Shown here: positions 9,652-17,352 of the stretch, one piece after another | Position numbering within the stretch: the stretch's first letter is position 1 | How the letters are laid out: each line of letters starts with the position of its first letter | Assembly: GCF_001591145.1 (NCBI RefSeq) | Contig: NZ_BCUF01000005.1 | Location: 62,001-126,000 of the forward strand | Source of the DNA: Vibrio harveyi NBRC 15634 = ATCC 14126 = KCTC 12724 | GTDB lineage: Bacteria > Pseudomonadota > Gammaproteobacteria > Enterobacterales > Vibrionaceae | Length of the DNA stretch: 64,000 bases | Direction: 5' to 3' | Notes under the pieces: generated by a model | Told to the model about the DNA's origin: nothing | The model's database searches: none | What the model saw: only the letters and a program-made list of their open reading frames with translations | Made by a program: the position numbers and the translations under genes

Positions 9652-9676
9652 AGAGCCCTTTGGGGGAAAGGGCTCT
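9652..9676 (-). terminator. Hairpin between PTS EIIC-B and the GH92 array
   Basis: AGAGCCCTTT (9652-9661) and AAAGGGCTCT (9667-9676) form a perfect 10-bp stem with a 5-nt loop. On the minus strand the tail is ATTTCAAGTTTTT, an imperfect U-tract. It may be a terminator or an attenuator that lowers expression of the GH92 genes relative to the PTS. Confidence 0.6.
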
Positions 9677-9696
9677 TAGGGGGAGGAGCTTAAGGT

Positions 9697-11097
9697 TTAA
9701 GCTTTCACAAGAGTCGCTGCGTTACGCATCGCTTCTTTCGTTGAACACTCAACAACGTTTGCTTTTGCAAAGCGGTGAGCATCTTTTACTTGGATATCGT
9801 GAGCTAGAATAACCAGCTTCGCGTTTGCTACATCTAGGTCAGTGATGCGGTTCTGGATACCGTTTTGACCTTGAGTTTCTACTTTGATTTTCAGACCTGC
9901 TGCTGCACCTGCTTTCTCTAGTGCTTTCGCTGCCATGAATGTGTGTGCTACGCCAGATGGGCAACATGTTACTGCTACGATGTCGTACTCGCCTTCGCCT
10001 GCTGCTGGAGCCGCTTGAGCTTGTGCAGGTGCTGCTTCAACGATTTCGTCTTCTGCTTCTTCTTCAGCAACTGGTTTCCAGAAGCCAACGATAACTGCTG
10101 TTGTTAGAGAGCCAAGTGCGATACCCACAACGTACATTGGGATGTTGCTTGATACAGGTGCTGTGATTAGACCGCCCCATGGTGCGTGTAGCAGTACGTC
10201 TGTTAGGAAGCCGAACACACAGCCAACGATACCACCAGCAACGATTGAAGGAAGAACGCGTACAGGGTCGTTTGCTGCGAATGGGATAGCACCTTCAGAG
10301 ATACCGATAGAGCCCATGATTGCTGCTGCTTTACCTGCTTCTTGTTCTTGCTTAGTGAACTTCTTCTTGAATAGGAATGTTGCTAGTGCCATACCTAGAG
10401 GAGGTGTACAGATTGCGATACCAACACCACCCATTAGCCATGGTTGAGTATCAACTTGAGTTTGAGCGAATAGCGTTGCTACTTTGTTGATTGGACCGCC
10501 CATATCGAATGCAGTCATACCACCAAGAATCGTACCTAGAACCACTTTAGAAGCGCCAGCCATAGAAGCTAGGAATTCGTTCATAGACGCCATGAAGATC
10601 TTGATTGGCTCACCGATACCCCATAGAACGATACCTGCAGAGATAAGCGTACCTAGTAGAGGGTAGATGAAGTAAGCGCCCAACGCAGTCATGTTAGCAG
10701 AAAGAGGAATCTTCTTAAGTTGGAATACCACACCACCTGCGATGAAGCCCGCTACGATACAACCAAGGAAGCCGCCGCCCATATCAGCCATGATGCCAGA
10801 AGAGATCATCGCTGGCGCTAGAGCTGGTTTGTCTGCAATTGAGTAACCAATGAAGCCACCAAGAATAATTGGGAACAGCACCAGACCTTTAATACCGATA
10901 TTAGAAATATCAGCCAATAAACCGTCTGCTGGAACCGCACCTTTACCTGATGCCATTACCGCTAGCGCTAGTAGTACACCACCCGCAACGATAAATGGAA
11001 GCATGTGAGAAGTACCGAATAAAAGGTGACCTTTCATGGTACTTAGGATTTTTTTGAAATCGCTATTATTACTAGCTTGAGCTGTGATTGTACTCAT
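9697..11097 (-). CDS. PTS fructose-family EIIC-EIIB fusion
   Basis: The 466-aa protein has an N-terminal membrane EIIC domain (about residues 1-350, many hydrophobic segments), an Ala/Glu-rich linker and a C-terminal EIIB domain (about 370-466). The EIIB phosphocysteine lies in VTCCPSGVAHTFMAA. The C-B order differs from E. coli FruA, which has the B domains first. The protein transports and phosphorylates a sugar using phosphate from the adjacent EIIA. An AAGGCG ribosome site precedes the ATG. Because four GH92 mannosidases follow on the same strand, mannose or a mannoside is the favoured substrate; this is inference, since the fructose family covers several hexoses. Confidence 0.9.
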   Translation of the reverse strand: MSTITAQASNNSDFKKILSTMKGHLLFGTSHMLPFIVAGGVLLALAVMASGKGAVPADGLLADISNIGIKGLVLFPIILGGFIGYSIADKPALAPAMISSGIMADMGGGFLGCIVAGFIAGGVVFQLKKIPLSANMTALGAYFIYPLLGTLISAGIVLWGIGEPIKIFMASMNEFLASMAGASKVVLGTILGGMTAFDMGGPINKVATLFAQTQVDTQPWLMGGVGIAICTPPLGMALATFLFKKKFTKQEQEAGKAAAIMGSIGISEGAIPFAANDPVRVLPSIVAGGIVGCVFGFLTDVLLHAPWGGLITAPVSSNIPMYVVGIALGSLTTAVIVGFWKPVAEEEAEDEIVEAAPAQAQAAPAAGEGEYDIVAVTCCPSGVAHTFMAAKALEKAGAAAGLKIKVETQGQNGIQNRITDLDVANAKLVILAHDIQVKDAHRFAKANVVECSTKEAMRNAATLVKA

Positions 11098-11108
11098 AAT
11101 TTCACGCC

Positions 11109-11561
11109 TTATGAATTAATTAAAATATTTAGTATTTGGTTTTCGTCTTTTGCGTTATGAATATCTTCAATAAACTCTTCGCTAAATTTACCGAATAATT
11201 CTTGAAGAACATAAATATGGTGGTCGGCACCGTTATCTGGTGAGGCAATCATGAAGAATACGGTCGGTTTGACTCCCTCTTCGTCGCCATACTCGATGCC
11301 TTCGCGCTTTACGCCAACAGCGATTGCAGGCTCTGTAACCGCTTTGCTTTTTGCGTGTGGGTAAGCGATGCCGTCCATTGAAGTAACGCTTAATGCTTCA
11401 CGTGCTTCGATGTCGGTTAAAAAAGCCTCTTTGCTGTTGATTCGATTATTTTCGAATAGCATCTGTGCTAGCTCTTCAAAGACTTCTTTTTTATTATTTG
11501 CTTGAAGGTTGCCTTTAATTAAATTGACGTTTGTTAGTTCTGTAATCATTTTTTGACTCAT
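11109..11561 (-). CDS. PTS fructose-family EIIA component
   Basis: The 150-aa protein is one EIIA domain of the fructose/mannitol type. The phosphorylated histidine is in GIAYPHAKS (about residue 68). It carries phosphate from HPr to the EIIB domain of the next gene, which begins 11 bp downstream. The first ATG is used here. An ATG four codons later (11549) is also possible because neither has a strong ribosome site. The upstream region contains a CRP-like sequence. Confidence 0.9.
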   Translation of the reverse strand: MSQKMITELTNVNLIKGNLQANNKKEVFEELAQMLFENNRINSKEAFLTDIEAREALSVTSMDGIAYPHAKSKAVTEPAIAVGVKREGIEYGDEEGVKPTVFFMIASPDNGADHHIYVLQELFGKFSEEFIEDIHNAKDENQILNILINS

Positions 11562-11659
11562 TGGTACTGAAGTAATGAGGCAAATTTAATTAATGTTACG
11601 GTTTTCTGAAATAGTAAAAAAAAACCAATAACTATATTTTTGTATCACTGAGAGCTAAG

Positions 11660-11675
11660 TGTGATAGAAGTCATT
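11660..11675 (-). promoter_or_regulatory. Possible CRP site upstream of the PTS EIIA gene
   Basis: TGTGATAGAAGTCATT matches TGTGA-N6-TCACA at 8 of 10 conserved positions. It lies about 100 bp upstream of the EIIA start, a common place for CRP at a sugar operon. This is a visual match only. Confidence 0.4.
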
Positions 11676-11779
11676 AATATCAATGAGCTAGAAGGTAATT
11701 AGTATTGTGACTTATGTTCCATTTATTTTGAAATTAATAATGAAGCTTGAAAATAAACGAGAAGGGAATCAAATATTAA

Positions 11780-11817
11780 TTGAAAAAGCCGGAAGAACAT
11801 GACTGTTGCTTCCGGCT
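11780..11817 (-). terminator. Rho-independent terminator of the DeoR gene
   Basis: AGCCGGAAG (11787-11795) and CTTCCGGCT (11809-11817) form a 9-bp stem. On the minus strand TTTTTC follows. It lies just after the DeoR stop and separates that gene from the PTS/GH92 transcript. Confidence 0.8.
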
Positions 11818-11840
11818 GTTATGTCTATGGTAATACGTTG

Positions 11841-12617
11841 CTATACCGTAATTACTTGAACGCCAGCTTCTTCTAGTGCTTTAAGTGTTGTTTCATCGGC
11901 ACCTTGATCCGTAATTAGGGTATCAAGTTGAGAGGCAGAAGCCAGAAGCTTTCCGCCGTGTTTGCCTATCTTGCTACTATCGACTAATGCTACTAGACGA
12001 TCACCGTATTCCAATAGTTTCTTCTCAGCCATGTAAACCAAGAGATCAGAAGTGTACACGCCAGCTTTCGAAACACCGGTACCTGTGAAGAAAACGTAAC
12101 GACTTGAATAGTCGTCAGTATTTTCAGCATCTGGTGAGATGGTAATATGACGCTCTGGTAGATACTGCCCACCTAGAATGATCAAACTAGAATGTTTCTT
12201 CTGAATGAGTTGGTAAGCAAGTGGCATAAAGTTGGTCACTACTTGAATGTTGCTGCCAGCTAAATAGTCACCCAACAATAACGTTGTGTTACTGCCACTT
12301 ACCACCACACTATCACCTTCATCACACATTTCAGCGGCGGCTTGGGCAATCCGAGATTTAGCTGCAAAATTCTCAATGTCTTTTTCTGAAGGAATGAAAT
12401 GAGAAGCAACATGAGATTGTGTGGCTACTTGTTCTGATTTAATCACTTCCGCACCATTGCGGATCTTCGTGAGTTTCCCGTCTTCTGCGAGTTTTGTTAT
12501 GTCGCGTCGGGCTGTTGATAGAGAAATATCAAGCATCTCAACGTAGTCGCTCGTGCTGACATACGTGTGATTTTCTAGATACTCCAAAAGCCTTCTATGA
12601 CGCTGAGCTTCATTCAT
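11841..12617 (-). CDS. DeoR/GlpR-family sugar-phosphate-responsive repressor
   Basis: The protein has 258 aa from 12617 (MNEAQRHRRLLEYLENH), where AAGGA lies 7 bases before the ATG. A frame start at 12647 is not supported. The N-terminal DeoR helix-turn-helix (about residues 1-55, with the STARRDITKLAEDGKL recognition region) is followed by the DeoRC sensor domain. DeoRC senses phosphorylated sugars and typically releases DNA when bound. The gene diverges from the ten-gene operon at 12830-24615. The shared region carries an array of TGAC half-sites, so autoregulation and control of the divergent operon are likely. It may also control the PTS/GH92 genes. Confidence 0.9.
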   Translation of the reverse strand: MNEAQRHRRLLEYLENHTYVSTSDYVEMLDISLSTARRDITKLAEDGKLTKIRNGAEVIKSEQVATQSHVASHFIPSEKDIENFAAKSRIAQAAAEMCDEGDSVVVSGSNTTLLLGDYLAGSNIQVVTNFMPLAYQLIQKKHSSLIILGGQYLPERHITISPDAENTDDYSSRYVFFTGTGVSKAGVYTSDLLVYMAEKKLLEYGDRLVALVDSSKIGKHGGKLLASASQLDTLITDQGADETTLKALEEAGVQVITV

Positions 12618-12640
12618 AGTTAAGTCCTTGATTTTTGTTT

Positions 12641-12817
12641 TGACCAATTTTGACCGAATTTGACGTTTTGAGCAAATAAAAAATCAAAATGACGTTTTTT
12701 GAATTGTTTGTGACCGTTTTTTGTGATCTTTAGCCTGTTTTGAATCGTTTTAAGTCAAAAATGACTTTACGTGACGTCATTTGACCGTTTATAGTCATTT
12801 TGCGTCACAAAGAGTCA
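12641..12817. promoter_or_regulatory. Phased TGAC/GTCA operator array between deoR-type gene and catabolic operon
   Basis: Thirteen TGAC or GTCA tetramers lie in 177 bp. TGAC occurs at 12641, 12651, 12661, 12690, 12711, 12762, 12772 and 12782. GTCA occurs at 12754, 12776, 12794, 12804 and 12814. Three triplets have exact 10-bp spacing. The last two triplets are mirror images about 12789.5, giving three nested dyads. A TATAGT hexamer (12790-12795), a possible -10 box, sits at the dyad centre. This is most simply the cooperative operator of the DeoR-family repressor. Confidence 0.7.
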
Positions 12818-12829
12818 TTGGAGACCAAA

Positions 12830-13675
12830 ATGAAGTATCAAGCAATCATTATCGATTTAGATGGCACACTGTTAAATGACCATAATCAAATCAGTAGTAA
12901 CAATATCGAAGCGATCAAACTTGCGATTAGTGAAGGTTATAAAGTCACATTAGTAAGTGGTCGTCCACATAACCTGATGCTTCCTTTTGCCAAGCAGCTT
13001 GGCATTGAACTGCCGATGATTTGCTGTAATGGCGCCTACCAGTTTGACCATGTTCAAGGCAGCATTAACGATAGCCAAGTCATTGGTTCAAATGCACTCA
13101 ATGCATTACTCGACACTCTCAATATTGGTCAGTTTTACTTCACGCTTTACTGCGAAAACGGCATTTTTGCGACTCAACAATCTGAACACTTCTTAGGTCT
13201 TCAGCAACAGATGTTGGCACTGGGCGTTGAGGACAACATGAAAATTGTGCCGAGTGTTCGTTCACTACTTAATGAATGTGGTGATGTATATAAAGTCTTG
13301 GTCTCTAGCGAAGACAAAGTCGCTCTCTGTGAATTACGTGATGCGCTGATTCATCATCATGTACAAGCCGATCTTTCAACGCCGAACAAGCTTGATATCA
13401 CAGCGAAGGGAGCGAACAAAGGCACCGCAACTCTTCACCTACTTAATCAACTCAACCTGAATCCGAAATACACCATTGCTTTTGGTGACGGAGACAACGA
13501 TGCAGAAATGTTACGCGTTGTTGGGGAACCCGTAGCAATGGAAAACGCTAGTCCAGCCATTCGTGGGTTAGCGAACTTAATTGTCACAGATAACAACGGT
13601 TGCGGCATTGGGCAGTACCTCAGATTGATCGTGTCTGAAGGTCAGCATTCATGCCAACACTCTTACTTCTATTAA
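12830..13675 (+). CDS. Cof-type HAD-superfamily sugar phosphatase
   Basis: The protein has 281 aa from the ATG at 12830, which is preceded by GGAG. The longer frame from 12800 lies inside the operator array and lacks support. It has the HAD motif I DLDGTLLND near the N-terminus and motif IV GDGDNDAEML near residue 220. The size and the C2B cap fit the Cof/YidA group, which dephosphorylates sugar phosphates. It is the first gene of the operon. A role in relieving toxic accumulation of imported sugar phosphate, or in a pathway step, is inferred from context. Confidence 0.85.
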   Translation: MKYQAIIIDLDGTLLNDHNQISSNNIEAIKLAISEGYKVTLVSGRPHNLMLPFAKQLGIELPMICCNGAYQFDHVQGSINDSQVIGSNALNALLDTLNIGQFYFTLYCENGIFATQQSEHFLGLQQQMLALGVEDNMKIVPSVRSLLNECGDVYKVLVSSEDKVALCELRDALIHHHVQADLSTPNKLDITAKGANKGTATLHLLNQLNLNPKYTIAFGDGDNDAEMLRVVGEPVAMENASPAIRGLANLIVTDNNGCGIGQYLRLIVSEGQHSCQHSYFY

Positions 13676-13684
13676 GGAAACACA

Positions 13685-14395
13685 ATGAAAAAAGTAAAAA
13701 TCGCAGCAGGTCTTGCACACGTAGATTACGGCCACATCGCAGATATCGTAAAAGAAGTGTCTGACGCGGGTGCGGATTACATTCACTGTGATGCTGCTGA
13801 TATGCATGATTTGAAAAACATGCAGCTTATGGGTGGTCATCAAATCGTTGAAGGTATTCGTCAGTACACGGATAAGCCAATCGAAGTCCACGCTTACTTT
13901 AAAGATTGTGATCGTCTATTTGTAGAAAAGATTGCTAAAGCTGGCGCAGACATGCTGATTCTTCCAGCAGAGAACTTCTTGGGTGCGCCATTGGCGTACA
14001 TGATGAAGTACTGCCGTGACTACAACATGAAGTTTGGTCTAACCGTTGGCTGTTTTACTCCTGTCTCTTTCGTTAAAGAAGCAATTTACTACCTAGACCG
14101 ACTTCACATTGTTATTCATGGCGTGAACAACGATGAATGGTTATGGCGTGAGTCTGCGATTGAAATGATTCGCGAAGCGCGTCAGCTAATTAACGAGCGT
14201 AACCCTAACTGTGAATTGTGTGTTGACGGTGGTATCCGTAACCACAACCTAGAGCCGCTGTTGAAAGAAGACATTGATGTGATGGTGGCATCAACCAACA
14301 TCTTCGGTCACAAAGAAGGCATTACAGCTGGCGTAAAAGATTTCCGTGCTGCACTGAATGCTGCTGAAGAAGCCGTTGCCGCTGAACTAGCTTAA
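13685..14395 (+). CDS. Ribulose-phosphate 3-epimerase-like TIM-barrel protein (SgcE-like)
   Basis: The 236-aa protein starts 10 bp after the HAD gene with AAGGAA before its ATG. It follows the RPE barrel pattern: an N-terminal Ala/Asp strand, DAGADYIHCDAADMHD (metal-binding Asp region), IEVHAYFKDCDRL, then CVDGGIRNHNL near the C-terminus. Sequence style is closer to SgcE and other PTS-linked epimerases than to housekeeping Rpe. The canonical HxMV segment is replaced by EVHAYF. Epimerization of a ketopentose or ketohexose phosphate at C3 is expected. The substrate is not known. Confidence 0.8.
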   Translation: MKKVKIAAGLAHVDYGHIADIVKEVSDAGADYIHCDAADMHDLKNMQLMGGHQIVEGIRQYTDKPIEVHAYFKDCDRLFVEKIAKAGADMLILPAENFLGAPLAYMMKYCRDYNMKFGLTVGCFTPVSFVKEAIYYLDRLHIVIHGVNNDEWLWRESAIEMIREARQLINERNPNCELCVDGGIRNHNLEPLLKEDIDVMVASTNIFGHKEGITAGVKDFRAALNAAEEAVAAELA

Positions 14396-14466
14396 TTAGA
14401 GTTAATGGTGTCGGGCTGAACTTCCCCCTCGAAATGCTCCGGCTCGACACCAACCAAGGAATTGCC

Positions 14467-15624
14467 ATGACACATTTTAATCACTACCAACCGACTAAGC
14501 TGAGCTTTGGCCCGGGCAATGTGAGCCAAATTGGTCATATGATTGCCAAATACGGTCGACGCTGTTTGATTGTCTCTGAACCGATATTTGAAGCAGTTAA
14601 ACCAGCTTATGAGCGTATTTTTGCTTTGCTTGCCGAACAAGATATTCATGTAACGCACTTCGATGGCGTTGTACCTAATCCGCCAACGACGGTTGTTGAG
14701 CTTGGACGACAAGTTGGTATCGAAGCTGACTGTAACGTTGTACTTGCCATTGGCGGTGGTTCATCGATCGATACCGCGAAGATCATCGCAGCAACCATGA
14801 AGGTTGACACAATTGATTGGGCACACTGGTTTAATAATTATGATTCGCCTTTTGGTGATATTAAGGCGCTGCCAGCATCAACTGTGCCTTTGATTGCAAT
14901 ACCAACAACATCTGGAACGGGCTCTCAGGTTACTCATGCAGCGGTTATTACTGATCTTGATAGCCACTCAAAACTGACATTGTTCCATCCTGATTTTTAT
15001 CCATGTGAAGCCATTATTGATCCTGAATTAATGCTGACCTTACCACCTCGTATGACAGCGATGACTGGTTTTGATGCGTTTTCACATGCGTTTGAGTCGT
15101 ACACCGGCACAAAGCCTTCACCATTAGTTGATAGTTTGGCGCTAGAAGCCATGAAGCTGGTGGTAGAAAACTTGCCTGCTGTTGTGAAGAACGGCTCCGA
15201 TATCGAAGGTCGTTGTCGATTGGCAAGCGCTGATACGTTGGCTGGGATCTCCTTGGCTAATGGTGGCGCAGGCGCACCGCATCCTCTAGGGGAAATCTTA
15301 GGTAGTAGAAAAACGAATTTACCTCATGGTTTGACACTAGCGGTGGTTTATCCCGCTTATGTTCAACTGCAATGGCGTAAACAACCAGAACGTTACGCAA
15401 AAGTTGCTGAGCTATTTGGTGCCGTGGGAAGCACTGAAGAAAAAGCGCAATCGCTAGCAACGCACTTAGTCACGTTTTTAGGGCAAATTGGTTTAGAGCA
15501 CAACCTAACGCAGGTAGGAGTCACAGAGGAAGACGTAAAGGCATTAGAACCAGCGTTTTGCTTCAACCTACCTTTGACAACAGGCGAAGAGATGAAAACG
15601 ATTCTGCACGCCAGCTTGGTATAG
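14467..15624 (+). CDS. Iron-containing alcohol dehydrogenase family oxidoreductase
   Basis: The protein has 385 aa from the ATG at 14467, with AAGGAA upstream. It has the nucleotide-binding motif GGGSSIDTAK (about residues 95-105). The metal-ligand segments are GFDAFSHAFES, GAPHPLGE and LPHGL, the pattern of Fe/Zn group III dehydrogenases. These enzymes interconvert alcohols, polyols or phosphonates with aldehydes or ketones using NAD(P)H. Between an epimerase and pentose-phosphate enzymes, a sugar-alcohol phosphate or short aldehyde is the likely substrate (inference). Confidence 0.88.
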   Translation: MTHFNHYQPTKLSFGPGNVSQIGHMIAKYGRRCLIVSEPIFEAVKPAYERIFALLAEQDIHVTHFDGVVPNPPTTVVELGRQVGIEADCNVVLAIGGGSSIDTAKIIAATMKVDTIDWAHWFNNYDSPFGDIKALPASTVPLIAIPTTSGTGSQVTHAAVITDLDSHSKLTLFHPDFYPCEAIIDPELMLTLPPRMTAMTGFDAFSHAFESYTGTKPSPLVDSLALEAMKLVVENLPAVVKNGSDIEGRCRLASADTLAGISLANGGAGAPHPLGEILGSRKTNLPHGLTLAVVYPAYVQLQWRKQPERYAKVAELFGAVGSTEEKAQSLATHLVTFLGQIGLEHNLTQVGVTEEDVKALEPAFCFNLPLTTGEEMKTILHASLV

Positions 15625-15647
15625 CAGAACAAAAAGGGGTTGAGAAC

Positions 15648-16382
15648 ATGGGAAACGAAGTAAAAACAATGAAATTTGCAGCGTTGAATGTGGATAGAGA
15701 GGACATCAAACGTCGTGATATTCAAGCGTTAATCTTCGATTTCGATGGTCTACTCGTCGATACAGAAACCTGTTTGTTTAGGGCCTGGGAAGCTCTAATG
15801 AAGCCATTCGGGATTGATGTTTCGCCACTCCAGGTTGCTGGTCTAGTTGGGAGCTCAGTACCAGCAACCTCTCTTTGTGACCTTTATCGATATCATTCAA
15901 AGCAAGTGTTATCTGATGATGAAATCAGACAACAAGTCTTTAGTCATGCTTATCGACTGATTGCACTTCAAACAGAACGAAAAGGTGTTCGCTGCTATCT
16001 AGACACAGCAAAGCAAATGGAGCTTAAGATGGCGTTAGCAACAAGTTCTGAATACGAGCATTACATGCCGATTCTGAAGCGCCTGAATTTAGAACATTAC
16101 TTTGACTGTTTCACCGGAGCAGAAGAAATCTCGATTGAACGTCGTAAGCCATCTCCGGACGTTTATCTCACTAGCCTAGAAAAACTCGGAGTTTCTGCCA
16201 GTCAAGCCATTGCCTTTGAGGACTCTCCTCCAGGAGTTACAGCGGCTCGAGCGGCAGGTATTTCAACAGTTGCGGTAACCAATTACCTGACTCAGCACTT
16301 AGATGTCTCGCATGCAGACATTGTTTTATCGTCAATGAGTCAAATTTCGCTAGCGCAATTGATTATCAACTTATCGAGATAG
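15648..16382 (+). CDS. HAD-IA hydrolase, beta-phosphoglucomutase-like
   Basis: The protein has 244 aa from the ATG at 15648, with AGGGG eight bases upstream. An extended frame from 15558 would overlap the dehydrogenase. Motif I is [11 protein letters not shown], motif [11 protein letters not shown], motif [17 protein letters not shown], all typical of the phosphoglucomutase/phosphatase clade. A 25-residue N-terminal extension precedes motif I. It may be a sugar phosphatase or mutase acting on an intermediate. It is the second HAD protein in the operon, from a different subfamily than the first. Confidence 0.85.
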   Translation: MGNEVKTMKFAALNVDREDIKRRDIQALIFDFDGLLVDTETCLFRAWEALMKPFGIDVSPLQVAGLVGSSVPATSLCDLYRYHSKQVLSDDEIRQQVFSHAYRLIALQTERKGVRCYLDTAKQMELKMALATSSEYEHYMPILKRLNLEHYFDCFTGAEEISIERRKPSPDVYLTSLEKLGVSASQAIAFEDSPPGVTAARAAGISTVAVTNYLTQHLDVSHADIVLSSMSQISLAQLIINLSR

Positions 16383-16386
16383 AGTT

Positions 16387-17340
16387 ATGAACAAATTAGA
16401 ACAATTGAAAAAATACACAACGGTTGTTGCTGATACTGGTGACATTGATGCGATTGCTGCATTCCAGCCTCAAGATGCGACGACAAACCCTTCATTAGTG
16501 CTTAAAGCGGCAGAGATGCCTCAATACGATCACTTGATTGTAGATGCGATTGAATGGGCGAAAAAACAAAGCGCAGATAGAGCACAGCAGATCATCGATG
16601 CAAGCGATAAATTGGCGGTCAACATCGGCGTGGAAATCTTAAAAACCGTACCAGGGCGTATCTCTACTGAAGTTGATGCTCGCTTATCATTTGATAAAGA
16701 ATCCAGTTTGGTGAAAGCGCGAAAATTGATCGCCATGTACCAAGAAGCTGGCATTGAGAAAGCGCGCATTTTGATCAAGCTGGCGTCAACATGGGAAGGC
16801 ATTCGTGCAGCAGAAGTACTCGAAAAAGAAGGCATTAACTGTAACCTAACGCTGCTGTTTAACTTTGCTCAGGCAAAAGCGTGTGCAGAAGCGGGGGCAT
16901 TCCTTATCTCTCCATTTGTTGGTCGTATCTTAGATTGGTACAAAAACAATACTGATCAAAAAGAATACCTTCCACATGAAGACCCGGGAGTTGTCTCGGT
17001 TTCTAAGATTTACAACTACTACAAAGATCATGGCTACAACACTGTGGTTATGGGTGCTAGCTTCCGTAATGCTGACGAAGTGCTCGCTCTAGCTGGCTGT
17101 GATCGTCTAACGATTGGTCCTGCAATCTTAGATCAACTTGCAGCGCAAGAGGGTGAGGTTGAACCAAAGCTTTATGCTCAACGCACGAATGTGAACCCTG
17201 CGCCAACGGCAATGACTGAAGCTGAGTTCCGTTGGGAAATGAACCAAGATCCAATGGCGACAGAGAAGTTGTCTGAGGGTATTCGTAACTTTGCCGTAGA
17301 CCAAGGCAAACTAGAAGCAATGATTGAAGCACGTCTGTAA
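16387..17340 (+). CDS. tal: Transaldolase
   Basis: The 317-aa protein is TalB-type. The N-terminal [10 protein letters not shown] motif and the Schiff-base lysine in [12 protein letters not shown] (about residue 132) are intact, as are NLTLLF and the [10 protein letters not shown] phosphate-binding segment. It transfers dihydroxyacetone between sedoheptulose-7-P and glyceraldehyde-3-P. It lies 5 bp after the HAD gene and before transketolase. A dedicated copy inside a sugar operon, in addition to the usual housekeeping gene expected elsewhere in the genome, suggests flux through the pentose phosphate pathway. Confidence 0.95.
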   Translation: MNKLEQLKKYTTVVADTGDIDAIAAFQPQDATTNPSLVLKAAEMPQYDHLIVDAIEWAKKQSADRAQQIIDASDKLAVNIGVEILKTVPGRISTEVDARLSFDKESSLVKARKLIAMYQEAGIEKARILIKLASTWEGIRAAEVLEKEGINCNLTLLFNFAQAKACAEAGAFLISPFVGRILDWYKNNTDQKEYLPHEDPGVVSVSKIYNYYKDHGYNTVVMGASFRNADEVLALAGCDRLTIGPAILDQLAAQEGEVEPKLYAQRTNVNPAPTAMTEAEFRWEMNQDPMATEKLSEGIRNFAVDQGKLEAMIEARL

Positions 17341-17352
17341 GGAGCAGTGAAG

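Noticed and set aside
15558-15647. N-terminal extension of the second HAD protein
   Set aside because: It overlaps the dehydrogenase gene and lacks a ribosome site, while the ATG at 15648 has AGGGG upstream.
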